33,560 bases of DNA from an uncultured Cellvibrionales bacterium. Lineage in GTDB: Bacteria > Pseudomonadota > Gammaproteobacteria > Pseudomonadales > Dasaniaceae. The DNA lies in NCBI GenBank assembly GCA_913019905.1, contig CAJVZD010000053.1:1-33560 (forward strand), written 5' to 3'. The stretch's first letter is position 1, and each line of letters starts with the position of its first letter. The notes under the pieces are model-generated. The model was not told the origin of the DNA. It worked only from the letters and a program-made list of their open reading frames with translations, and did not search any database. The position numbers and the translations under genes are program-made. Positions 16,946-25,200 of the stretch are shown here, piece after piece.

Positions 16946-17533
16946 ATGAAAAAAATTAAAAGAACTCGCCTGTCTCCCGAAAACAGACATTCACAGCTGC
17001 TGGACGTAACCCAGTCGCTCATTCTTGAATATGGCCTTAACAGCTTTACGATGGAGACACTCGCAATCGCTGCGGGAGTGAGCAACCCACTGGTTTACAA
17101 GTACTTCGATACGCGCCTCGAATTATTGCAGGCCTTGTTATTGCGAGAATTTCAAAAATTTCACAACCACTTGAGTGCAGAATTGGCCAATGCGGCCAAT
17201 TTCGAAGAAATCGTGAAAATGATGGTAAGCCTCAATTTCGACCAGCGATCGACTAACGGAAACATCCTCGATGTTCTGCAAAGCCATTCCGATGTAGAAG
17301 CGGTTCTAAAGCCGATCAAGACACGCAAAAAATTAGCCAAGTTTTTGGTTTCCGCGATGAAAGAAAATTACCCGCTTACTACAAAACAGGCCGCCGCTAT
17401 CACAACAATGGCATCGGGCTCCTCAATCGCTGCAGCTGAATATTACAATGAGTTTGGCGGAAATCGCGAACAACTGATTGCAGAAACAGTGCAGTTTATT
17501 TTTGGAGGAATAGAAACCTTCATAAAAAGCTAA
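16946..17533 (+). CDS. TetR-family transcriptional regulator
   Basis: This 195-residue one-component regulator has an N-terminal TetR HTH, FTMETLAIAAGVSNPLVYKYFDTRLELLQALL (from about residue 34), followed by an all-helical ligand/dimer domain that matches no specific subfamily I recognise. No Shine-Dalgarno precedes the ATG, and a palindrome overlaps the probable -10. The next gene on the strand, a DUF3604 lipoprotein, starts 400 nt downstream behind its own palindrome, so it is a candidate target. The ligand is unknown; the nearby acyl-CoA synthetase makes an acyl or aromatic acid signal possible but unproven. Confidence 0.92.
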   Translation: MKKIKRTRLSPENRHSQLLDVTQSLILEYGLNSFTMETLAIAAGVSNPLVYKYFDTRLELLQALLLREFQKFHNHLSAELANAANFEEIVKMMVSLNFDQRSTNGNILDVLQSHSDVEAVLKPIKTRKKLAKFLVSAMKENYPLTTKQAAAITTMASGSSIAAAEYYNEFGGNREQLIAETVQFIFGGIETFIKS

Positions 17534-17933
17534 TACCATTTGGCAACAACCGAGCCCCGAGTGTCCCAGGATAAATCAATTAAACCTTCGTGGTACTAAA
17601 CCTTCCTTCACAAAGCATCATTTCGACTTTCGCTTACACAGTTAGTTAAAGAGCTCTACTTTGACGTCCCGTTCAAAATGTCACATAAATAAGGGACCTT
17701 GATAATGGCGTATTGTACCGGCTTAACCCCACCTCACAGCTATGTACTTACTATAATAGTTAAGATAAACGCTTTCTTTTTTATTATAATGTTACTATAG
17801 TAATAATGTACCACTACTTAGAAATCGCAATCGCTAAGTCTCTTCAAGCCAGCCTACCTATCAGGCTCAATGTTAGAAGGCCAAGCTAGAATAAACGCGA
17901 AATATCTATCACACACATCATCGGAGTATTATC
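17534..17933. promoter_or_regulatory. Intergenic region upstream of the DUF3604 gene
   Basis: These 400 nt contain no credible gene. The distal part has a TATAAT (17785-17790) and immediately after it a perfect 12-bp palindrome TTACTATAGTAA (17792-17803). The TTATTATAA string next to it also occurs in the TetR promoter (from 16932), hinting at a shared regulator; AT-rich chance similarity is not excluded. Confidence 0.4.
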
Positions 17934-20024
17934 GTGCCTGTACAGTTAATTCCCCTGCTCATCATGGGAGCGCTATTAGCAACTATCGCAGCTTGTTCCG
18001 AAGAGAGTAAATCTGTAGATCGACCATCCGAGAAAATCATCGGCTTGGAGAAAAGCTCTGCCGGTACAGACTCAACAAAAATACCGGGTAAGACCACTAC
18101 AGCTACGAACGTAGCAGCACCTTCTGCCGCTCAACGCCTGGCTAAGATTAAACTGAAACCACTAGCAAACATCATTATCGCAAACCCTTTAAAAAACGCA
18201 GAACGCAATGCGTATTTCGGAGATCTTCATGTACACACCACCTATTCTTTAGACGCTTTTGCCTTTGGCACGATGGCAACACCGTATGATGCATATCGAT
18301 ATGCGAGGGGTGAATCGATAAAACACCCAGGAGGTTTCGACGTCCAGCTGCGTCAGCCACTCGACTTTTATGCGGTGACCGATCACGCCGGATTTATGGG
18401 CATTGCTCGTGAAGCTGCCGATACATCCTCGGCATTTTCTCGATTCCCTTATCTCAAATACATGCACAATTTGAACGCGCCGGAAAACCTTAACATGGCA
18501 AGCTTGCCGCTTCGAAGTAAAATGTTCACTTCATTTGTAGTGGACACTCTTTTTGGAATCGACGATGGGATCATTGACCCCATTATGGTCGACGGCATTA
18601 TGAAAACGGCTTGGTCCGATACCATAAAAGCTGCGGAAGAGTTCAACAACCCCGGTGAATTTACCACTTTCGTGGCCTATGAATTTACCGCAAGTTCTTC
18701 TGATCGCGGCAATCTGCACAGGAACGTCATTTTCCGAGGTGCTGACAAACTGCCGATTCTACCTTTTTCTAGTCTAAACAGTTCAAACCCGGAACACCTC
18801 TGGGATTGGATGGACGGACTGCGTGAACAAGGTATCGAAACACTAGCCATACCCCATAATTCCAATGGTTCCAACGGTCAGATGTTCAAATTGGTCGACT
18901 GGGCAAACAATCCAATGGATGACAACTATGCGGATCGACGAATAAGAAACGAGCCGTTGATAGAAATCACTCAGGTAAAGGGAACTTCTGAAACCCATCC
19001 CATATTATCTGATAGCGATGAATGGGCAGATTTCGAAATAATGCCCTATCGGGTTGCAACAACCCTGCCCAGCGAACCCAAGGGCTCTTATGCTCGTGAA
19101 GCACTTCTCAACGGTTTAGCTTTTGAAGACGACGGCATATCAAACCCTTACAAATTCGGATTTATCGGATCTTCGGACACTCACACAGCAGCGATTTCAG
19201 ACGACGAGTCGAACTATTTTGCCAAGGTAGGCCTGCTGGATTCAACGAGTTCACTACGAGGTTCTATTCCATTAACCGAAGCAACAATAGCGATTGTAAA
19301 AAGTAATAAGCGCACCAAAGTCAAGGACGTGGAAGGTCGGTCTTTCGTCTCGGGCGCCTATGAAACTTTCGGTGCTTCAGGCATTGCGGCCGTATGGGCC
19401 GAAGAGAATACTCGCGCAGCGATTTATGACGCCTTTCGACGCAAAGAAACTTTCGCGACATCGGGGCCACGAATGAAAGTTCGATTTTTCGGTGGCTATG
19501 ATTTTGACAAAACGATGTTAGAGGATCCCTATGCGATTGCTCGTGCCTACGCCGACGGCGTTTCAATGGGCTCTGATCTGTTGCGTGACAACAGCAAGGT
19601 TCCCAGTTTTCTCGCTTGGGCTGTCCGTGACCCTAGGTCGGCCGCCTTACAGAGACTGCAGGTGGTTAAAGGTTGGACCATCGATGGCGAGCACCATGAA
19701 AAAGTCTATGACGTGGCGTGCTCAGACGGGGCCTCCGTAAATCCAGCAAACCATCGCTGCCCCGATAATGGGGCGAAAGTAGATCTTACAAATTGTTCAA
19801 TTACCGACGACGTTGGCGCTTCCGAGTTAAAAACGGTGTGGACAGATCCTGATTTTAATCCTGACCTTAGGGCGTTTTATTATACGCGTGTCCTTGAGAA
19901 CCCAAGCTGTCGATGGTCTACCTGGGACGCGATCAAAGCGGGTGTGGCACCGAGGCCGGATCTGCCTAAGACTATTCAAGAGCGCGCCTGGTCATCTCCC
20001 ATTTGGTTTGTTCCAGGCGCTTGA
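17934..20024 (+). CDS. DUF3604 lipoprotein (PHP-like metal hydrolase)
   Basis: This 696-residue protein begins with a lipoprotein signal (lipobox IAAC, Cys21), then a Ser/Thr/Lys-rich linker and a large DUF3604 domain. YFGDLHVHTTYSLDAFAFGT (from about 94) is the diagnostic start; its His99/His101 and the later AVTDHAGFMG and GSSDTH match metal ligands of the PHP superfamily. The GTG start at 17934 is preceded by CGGAGTATTATC. DUF3604 proteins are widespread in marine bacteria but their substrate is not known to me; a metal-dependent phosphoesterase or hydrolase at the cell envelope is inferred from the fold. It is convergent with an acyl-CoA synthetase. Confidence 0.88.
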   Translation: MPVQLIPLLIMGALLATIAACSEESKSVDRPSEKIIGLEKSSAGTDSTKIPGKTTTATNVAAPSAAQRLAKIKLKPLANIIIANPLKNAERNAYFGDLHVHTTYSLDAFAFGTMATPYDAYRYARGESIKHPGGFDVQLRQPLDFYAVTDHAGFMGIAREAADTSSAFSRFPYLKYMHNLNAPENLNMASLPLRSKMFTSFVVDTLFGIDDGIIDPIMVDGIMKTAWSDTIKAAEEFNNPGEFTTFVAYEFTASSSDRGNLHRNVIFRGADKLPILPFSSLNSSNPEHLWDWMDGLREQGIETLAIPHNSNGSNGQMFKLVDWANNPMDDNYADRRIRNEPLIEITQVKGTSETHPILSDSDEWADFEIMPYRVATTLPSEPKGSYAREALLNGLAFEDDGISNPYKFGFIGSSDTHTAAISDDESNYFAKVGLLDSTSSLRGSIPLTEATIAIVKSNKRTKVKDVEGRSFVSGAYETFGASGIAAVWAEENTRAAIYDAFRRKETFATSGPRMKVRFFGGYDFDKTMLEDPYAIARAYADGVSMGSDLLRDNSKVPSFLAWAVRDPRSAALQRLQVVKGWTIDGEHHEKVYDVACSDGASVNPANHRCPDNGAKVDLTNCSITDDVGASELKTVWTDPDFNPDLRAFYYTRVLENPSCRWSTWDAIKAGVAPRPDLPKTIQERAWSSPIWFVPGA

Positions 20025-20122
20025 TACCTACTGTTTCGCTCCCGCGTTAGTGCGCGCGATCGCTATTGCAGTCGGTAAAACCGTCTTAAGGCGTTTTAAT
20101 ACGATACAGGAAAAACTGTCTC

Positions 20123-21676
20123 TTACGATACGTTTCTATCACGACCCTGCCAATAAGGTTTTCTCAATTCCGTCTTGAGAATTTTTCCGGAGGGGTTCCT
20201 TGGAATAATTTCCATCCAGTCGATCGACTTTGGGCATTTATAGTGGGCCAAGTTCTTTCGACAGAAACTATAAAGTTCTTGCTCAGTCACCGACTCATCG
20301 GTTCTCGTCACAATTGCCTTCACAGACTCACCCCATCTATCATCTGGCACACCAATAACTGCAGCGTCTGCAACTCCCTCGTGTTTCATCAGCACATTTT
20401 CTATCTCCGCAGGATAAATATTCTCCCCCCCGGAAATGATCATGTCCTTCACCCGGTCATGAATATACAAATACCCGTCGGTAAGATAACCCGCATCGCC
20501 AGATTTAAACCAACCGTCCGTATCAATTGATTCCTCCGTTGCTTTATCGTTGCGCCAGTACCCAGCCATGATTTGAGGACCGCGGATCCAAATTTCGCCA
20601 ACCTCGCTCTCCTCACATTCACTGCCATTATTCATAATCTTAATTTCATGGCCGTCGACTGCTTTGCCACAAGACCTTAATAAATATGCTCGCGGCCCAC
20701 CGGGGTCATGGTCGACGGGATGCAACATGGTCACGCCGCCGGTTGTTTCCGTTAAACCATAGACCTGGAAAAAATTCGCTTTGAAAGTATTAATCGCATC
20801 TACAAGTACCTGTTCGGTAATCGGAGAGGCGCCGTAAATGACGGTCTCCAAGCTGCTAAAATCGATCTGGCCGATATTAGGTTCCGCCAACAAAAATTGC
20901 AGCACCGCGGGGACAAAGATTGAGTGAGAGATTTTGTAAAGGGGAATAACTCGCAGAATTTCCTGCATTTCCACATCTCGCAGCAAAATACTTCTAGCAC
21001 CGGAATGAAAACCCAATACGCCCCAGCCGCTCCCGGAAATATGAAACAGCGGCATGCACACCAAGTTAACCGATTCTGCACTGAACCCTAAAGGACCCAG
21101 ACCACCGGTCATCATATCGATCAAATTACTGTGCGTTGTCTCCACGCCTTTCGGCAGGCCTGTCGTACCAGATGTATAAAGTTGATAACAAATATCGCCA
21201 GGGTCTGCAGGGAAATGAGGATCCTGCAGCGGTTGTTTAACAAGCCACTGCTCGTAGCTCAAATACCCGGACTCACCAGGATCTCCGAGGACAATCACGT
21301 GGTCCAGATTCAGGTCCATTTCAACGAGATGAGACAAAAACTCCTCACCGATTAATAGTGTTTTAGCTTCGCTATGATTGAGAATATATTCCATCTCTGG
21401 CGGAGCCAAACGCCAGTTAACGGCAACCGAAACAGCATTAAGTTTTGCCGTCCCAAACAAATAGGTAAAATATTCAGGTGTGTTTTTACCGAGATAGGCA
21501 ACGCGATCTTGTGCGTCTACACCCATTGCTATCAGTGCATTTGCACATTGACAGGCTTCGGTATCTAAATCCCGAAAAGTCCACTCCCTGTTATCATGGG
21601 TATAGGTCAATGCCACTTGATCGGGGCGTTCGGCTAGATGGTGACGTGTGATATCACCGAGAGTTGTGATCGACAT
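20123..21676 (-). CDS. AMP-forming acyl-CoA synthetase / ligase
   Basis: This 517-residue member of the ANL superfamily activates a carboxylic acid to an acyl-AMP and then the CoA thioester. Motifs are YTSGTTGLPKG (P-loop, about 167-177), YGLTETTGG (adenine site, about 308), the hinge region DGWFKSGDAGYL ... IHDRVKDMIISGGENIYPAEIE and the C-terminal lysine of NPSGKILKTELR. The ATG at 21676 is preferred because CGGAGGAAG lies just upstream; the open frame extends nine codons further back. It follows a PPOX-type flavoprotein gene by 80 nt on the same strand. The substrate (fatty, aryl or bile-acid-like) cannot be read from sequence. Confidence 0.92.
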   Translation of the reverse strand: MSITTLGDITRHHLAERPDQVALTYTHDNREWTFRDLDTEACQCANALIAMGVDAQDRVAYLGKNTPEYFTYLFGTAKLNAVSVAVNWRLAPPEMEYILNHSEAKTLLIGEEFLSHLVEMDLNLDHVIVLGDPGESGYLSYEQWLVKQPLQDPHFPADPGDICYQLYTSGTTGLPKGVETTHSNLIDMMTGGLGPLGFSAESVNLVCMPLFHISGSGWGVLGFHSGARSILLRDVEMQEILRVIPLYKISHSIFVPAVLQFLLAEPNIGQIDFSSLETVIYGASPITEQVLVDAINTFKANFFQVYGLTETTGGVTMLHPVDHDPGGPRAYLLRSCGKAVDGHEIKIMNNGSECEESEVGEIWIRGPQIMAGYWRNDKATEESIDTDGWFKSGDAGYLTDGYLYIHDRVKDMIISGGENIYPAEIENVLMKHEGVADAAVIGVPDDRWGESVKAIVTRTDESVTEQELYSFCRKNLAHYKCPKSIDWMEIIPRNPSGKILKTELRKPYWQGRDRNVS

Positions 21677-21756
21677 TCTTCCTCCGTCTTCTGGTGAAAT
21701 CACCAGAGAATCATAAGGTGCTCTATTTAATCTCGTAAAACTGCGATGGCCTTATA

Positions 21757-22236
21757 TTATCGCTTCCAGACGTCAGCCGCATAGCTACCATCTATCAGCG
21801 AACTGCCCGGCATGACTCGTAGGCGCCAAGGCTCCAACTTTAACGGATTGAATCCGGCTGAGTCGGCATTTTCCCACCCGGGAATCATCGCGGGGTCATA
21901 ACCGACCGGCTCTGGCCCATTTATAAAAAGATCCCACACCCGGCGCTTGGTAGCTATATCTTCCACCCAGCTCGCATCGCACTCGGCAACACAGGTATCC
22001 TGACTCGGAGTCCAGTAATTACAAGATACATTCGCGCTGGCAGCCAAATGTGATGCTTTCATCGGTGTCTTCGACGTAGCAATCCAACCCACTAAATGCT
22101 CTCCGTCGAACTCCCATATCGGATGTAATACTCGTGACCGAGGACGGCCTTGTCGATCGACCGTCGCGACGGTACACCAAACAATTTGATGGGCCATTGC
22201 AATAAATTTTGGAGCCGCTTCTGCCAGAATAGTCAT
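21757..22236 (-). CDS. Pyridoxamine 5'-phosphate oxidase-like (PPOX) protein
   Basis: This 159-residue split-barrel flavoprotein of the PPOX/FMN-binding superfamily shows the family start IVWCTVATVDRQGRPRSRVLHPIWEFDGEHLVGWIATSKTPMKASHLAASANVSCNYW (about residues 18-75). There R(S)R-V-HP contacts the flavin phosphate and T-S-KTPMKASHL replaces the common R-S-K. The C-terminal FNPLKLEPWRLRVMPG is also typical. Family members bind FMN or F420 and reduce small molecules; without a homologue in hand the substrate is open. It lies upstream of the acyl-CoA synthetase in the same direction, so a two-gene catabolic unit is plausible. Confidence 0.87.
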   Translation of the reverse strand: MTILAEAAPKFIAMAHQIVWCTVATVDRQGRPRSRVLHPIWEFDGEHLVGWIATSKTPMKASHLAASANVSCNYWTPSQDTCVAECDASWVEDIATKRRVWDLFINGPEPVGYDPAMIPGWENADSAGFNPLKLEPWRLRVMPGSSLIDGSYAADVWKR

Positions 22237-22633
22237 AAAGGATTCTCTTATTATTAGAAGTTGAATGGTTTAACGATTAGGGATTGGGCTATAGCGTAAC
22301 CGCCTTTCGTTTAAAACGTTCCAAATAGCTGACCGATCGAAATAACTAAAGTTCAGTTAAAAAGGGCAGCAAAGCCATCTCATCCAGAAAAACACCTTTA
22401 TTAATATAGCATCTTCCCCAAACAGTACATCGCTCTTTAAATAGCCATTTTTAAACTACGCTCTTATCGTAGTGGATGAAAGCCTCGGCAAGCAATCTCA
22501 ACAATCATTTGGAACAGTCATCTAGAACAATTAAGTCGAACAATTATGTCGAACAATCCCCTGTGACATGACCAAAGGAAGATACCGACAACAGGGACAT
22601 CAAACAAGGCTCAGCGACAGCTAACTAACGTTC
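22237..22633. other. Intergenic region with a 13-bp tandem repeat
   Basis: These 397 nt between two minus-strand genes contain no gene. At 22525-22560 a 13-bp unit occurs as GAACAATTAAGTC, GAACAATTATGTC and GAACAATCCC (partial). The promoter of the PPOX gene should lie near 22240-22330. Confidence 0.5.
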
Positions 22634-23944
22634 TCAATGCAATTTTAATCTCGGCCGAATGAAATGATTAATCTTATCAGACAATGTAACCAGCATGGTT
22701 CGAAACCATCCATAGATCGCAAACTGATGCATTCGATATAATGAGACATAGGCTAGACGAGCAATACGACCTTCTACATTGAGGCCACCCATAGATAACC
22801 CGCCCATAAGCCTTCCAAATGCCGCAAAGTCACTCAGAGAAACCAGAGAACCGTAGTCGCTGTACTTGAAATCATCCAACGGTTCAGAAGCGACGATGTG
22901 CCGTATATTCTTTGCCACCAGACTCGCCATCTGATGGGCTGACTGAGCACGCGGTGGTACCCACGTCTCTTCGCCATCCGGCCCGGTCATCGAAAACCCA
23001 GCACAGTCTCCTAAAGCGAAAATTGACTTATCTTCCCTTAACCTCAAGGTAGAGTCTACCAACAGTTGATTGGCGCGGTTAGTTTCAAGACCATCGAAAT
23101 TACTCAAAAAGTCCGGTGCCTTTACCCCAGCTGCCCAGACAATTAAGTCGGCATCGAATCGTTCTTCGTTCTTCGTAAAAAGACCGGTCTTATCTGCCCT
23201 TACCACCGCCGTCGAAATATTCACACTCACGCCCAGCTTTTCCAATTCCAGACGAGCCGCTGAGGAAATTCGTTCGCTTAACGCCGGTAACAACCGTGGG
23301 CCAGCTTCGATAAGTGATACCGCCAAATGCTCGGCTTTCACATGCCGCAAACCATAGGTGGAAAACCACTGTCGTGCTTTAAACAGTTCGGCAGATAACT
23401 CCACACCGGTTGCTCCCCCGCCGACGATAACAACGTGTAATTTACGATCGGTTTGCGAATTCGCCAGATCTCTGTTTAATCGAATAAACTGATTGACCAA
23501 GCGGCTTTGAAATGATTTTGCCTGCGACACGCTATCTAAAAAAATACAGTGATCCGCTACCCCTTCTATACCAAAGTCATTCGATATGCTGCCAATAGCC
23601 AGCACGAGGTAATCATAAGACTCTTCCCGTTGCGGCAAGACCTCTTCATGTTCATCGTCGGTTAAAGCTGCTAGTTTTATGACTTTCTTCTCTCTGTCTA
23701 TGCCACAGAGAGTCCCCAGTTTGAAGCTAAATCCATTGTAATGGGCATGAGCCCGATAGCCGACGGCATCGGCCTCGGCATCCAGAGAACCAGACGCTAC
23801 CTCGTGTAAAAGCGGCTTCCATATATGTGTATGATGACGATCTAATAGCAATATCTCTGCAGTACCTTTTCTCCCGAGTTTTTTTCCCAGGGAAGTCGCA
23901 AGCTCTAAACCGCCTGCCCCGCCTCCTACAATGACAATTTTCAT
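22634..23944 (-). CDS. ndh: Type II NADH dehydrogenase (NDH-2)
   Basis: This 436-residue FAD enzyme passes electrons from NADH to quinone at the inner membrane without pumping protons. It has the FAD-binding start IVIVGGGAGGLELATSLG (3-20), the NDH-2-typical KPLLHEVASGSL (about 43-54), a second dinucleotide fold VVIVGGGATGVELSAEL (about 171-187, NADH), IVWAAGVKAP and FALGDCAGF for the flavin. Near the C-terminus is a Tyr/Trp-rich amphipathic membrane anchor (MHQFAIYGWFRTMLVTLSDKINHFIRPRLK). Start 23944 follows AGAGGTTTTTTGA. It is of normal length and monocistronic. The symbol is given for the family; specificity between NADH and other donors is not tested. Confidence 0.9.
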   Translation of the reverse strand: MKIVIVGGGAGGLELATSLGKKLGRKGTAEILLLDRHHTHIWKPLLHEVASGSLDAEADAVGYRAHAHYNGFSFKLGTLCGIDREKKVIKLAALTDDEHEEVLPQREESYDYLVLAIGSISNDFGIEGVADHCIFLDSVSQAKSFQSRLVNQFIRLNRDLANSQTDRKLHVVIVGGGATGVELSAELFKARQWFSTYGLRHVKAEHLAVSLIEAGPRLLPALSERISSAARLELEKLGVSVNISTAVVRADKTGLFTKNEERFDADLIVWAAGVKAPDFLSNFDGLETNRANQLLVDSTLRLREDKSIFALGDCAGFSMTGPDGEETWVPPRAQSAHQMASLVAKNIRHIVASEPLDDFKYSDYGSLVSLSDFAAFGRLMGGLSMGGLNVEGRIARLAYVSLYRMHQFAIYGWFRTMLVTLSDKINHFIRPRLKLH

Positions 23945-24341
23945 TCAAAAAACCTCTACAAGTAAAATACCGCTGCACCCCTTTGAGAGACACAGTGGAA
24001 TATCACCTGGAAAATTGTAAAAACCAGAACGGATTGTAGTGGATACGAAGCCCAATTCAAATCGATAAAACGCCGCGTAAACGAATCGCCGATGCTTTAA
24101 TCATAGGAAAATACTGCTGTTCAATGACAAGTTGTTCAAACGGTTAAATCCTTCCAAAACAAACAGAGAATACAACTATCTTTCTAGGATCAAATAATAC
24201 GATTACTCTGTACGATTAAGTGACAACACTCATGCAGTTTCGACCAGTGTTGCCAAAAAGACTCTCTAATAGAAATAAATCGCTCACATTTAAGTTCGCG
24301 ACAGAATCGAAGAATTACGCTGGAGTTGGCAGTAATGCGCA
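23945..24341. other. Intergenic region, no gene seen
   Basis: These 397 nt between the NDH-2 gene and the HTH gene show no family-matching reading frame and no strong hairpin. They should include the NDH-2 promoter. Confidence 0.4.
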
Positions 24342-24542
24342 TTACTCATAAACAAGAATATCGCCAGGCTGGCAATCCAGGTGTTTACAGATAGCGGCGA
24401 GTGTTTCGAAGCGAACCCCCCTCACCTTGCCTCTCTTTAGCAGTGACAGGTTAGCTTCGGTAATTCCGATGGCACTCGCTAATACCTTGGAACTCATTTT
24501 TCGCTTTGCCATCATCACGTCCAGCGTGACAATAATTTCCAT
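24342..24542 (-). CDS. YozG-like Cro/CI-type HTH regulator
   Basis: This 66-residue DNA-binding protein consists of one Xre-type HTH: VTLDVMMAKRKMSSKVLASAIGITEANLSLLKRGKVRGVRFETLAAICKHLDCQPGDILVYE, covering the whole chain. It begins 2 nt after the stop of the DUF2975 gene; the two are translationally coupled. DUF2975 membrane proteins and such minimal HTH proteins form a recurrent pair in many bacteria, probably a membrane-sensing repressor system. The likely operators are two inverted repeats upstream of the pair (25093-25113 and 25127-25151). Confidence 0.9.
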   Translation of the reverse strand: MEIIVTLDVMMAKRKMSSKVLASAIGITEANLSLLKRGKVRGVRFETLAAICKHLDCQPGDILVYE

Positions 24543-24544
24543 GC

Positions 24545-25060
24545 TTAAACAAACTCCTTGTTTTCGCGATTGATCGACTGCGCCGCTTTGAGCAAGTGTA
24601 AAATGACAACTAGCAACAATAAGTCGAAAAAATCCCCTATATTCAATAAAATTTCCATATCGGCAGACTGTTCTTGAGACAGAAATAAACTAAGAACTAG
24701 TGGCCACAGAATCGCATAGACAAAACTCGCCACTTTCAACCACAAGAGCCACAGAAAACAACGCATATTACTTTCAGTGAAAAAGTATCCCTTCTGAAAT
24801 TCACTCAGTAACCGTTGCAGCCAGTACACACCCATCAACATAATCACTAGCAACGGAGCCATGACTGCAGCGAGCAGAACACGGCTCACCTCCTGATTCT
24901 CCCAAAGTACATTGAAGTTATCATCTCCCAGGGATATCCACCATTGCCCGAAAATCAGCTGTCCAATAATAACCGCGACAAGAATTCCGCTCGCAATGGC
25001 AATGACCAGATAGCGTAGCACTCGGCTGATAACTTGAATTCGTTCCAAATTCGACATCAT
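24545..25060 (-). CDS. DUF2975 four-helix membrane protein
   Basis: This 171-residue protein has four membrane helices (about 14-36, 61-82, 101-125 and 140-158) and short polar ends. The stretch LLSEFQKGYFFTESNMRCF between helices 2 and 3 (F--G-FF) is the DUF2975 hallmark. Its partner is the small HTH gene directly after it. The role is unproven; by analogy with other paired membrane/HTH units it may sense a membrane state and hold or release the regulator. A second in-frame ATG one codon in (MMSNLER) makes the exact start uncertain by one residue. Confidence 0.87.
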   Translation of the reverse strand: MMSNLERIQVISRVLRYLVIAIASGILVAVIIGQLIFGQWWISLGDDNFNVLWENQEVSRVLLAAVMAPLLVIMLMGVYWLQRLLSEFQKGYFFTESNMRCFLWLLWLKVASFVYAILWPLVLSLFLSQEQSADMEILLNIGDFFDLLLLVVILHLLKAAQSINRENKEFV

Positions 25061-25092
25061 TCACTCGTCTATTAAAGTCTAGTACGACAGAT

Positions 25093-25113
25093 GATATTGC
25101 ATGTAACAATATC
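25093..25113. promoter_or_regulatory. Inverted repeat 1, DUF2975-HTH / protease intergenic region
   Basis: Arms GATATTG and CAATATC flank CATGTAA. The centre-proximal ATTG...CAAT core is shared with the second repeat 14 nt further on. The position between two divergent start codons fits an operator. Confidence 0.6.
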
Positions 25114-25126
25114 TGTCAAACGACAT

Positions 25127-25151
25127 AAAATTATTGTTTTACAATAATTTT
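25127..25151. promoter_or_regulatory. Inverted repeat 2, DUF2975-HTH / protease intergenic region
   Basis: Perfect 10-bp arms AAAATTATTG and CAATAATTTT are separated by TTTTA. It lies about 50 nt before the protease start codon (25201) and 67 nt before the DUF2975 start. It is a candidate operator for the small HTH protein. Confidence 0.65.
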
Positions 25152-25200
25152 TATCTGTATTATGATGCTTTCCTCAAAATACAATTACGGGGATATCGCG

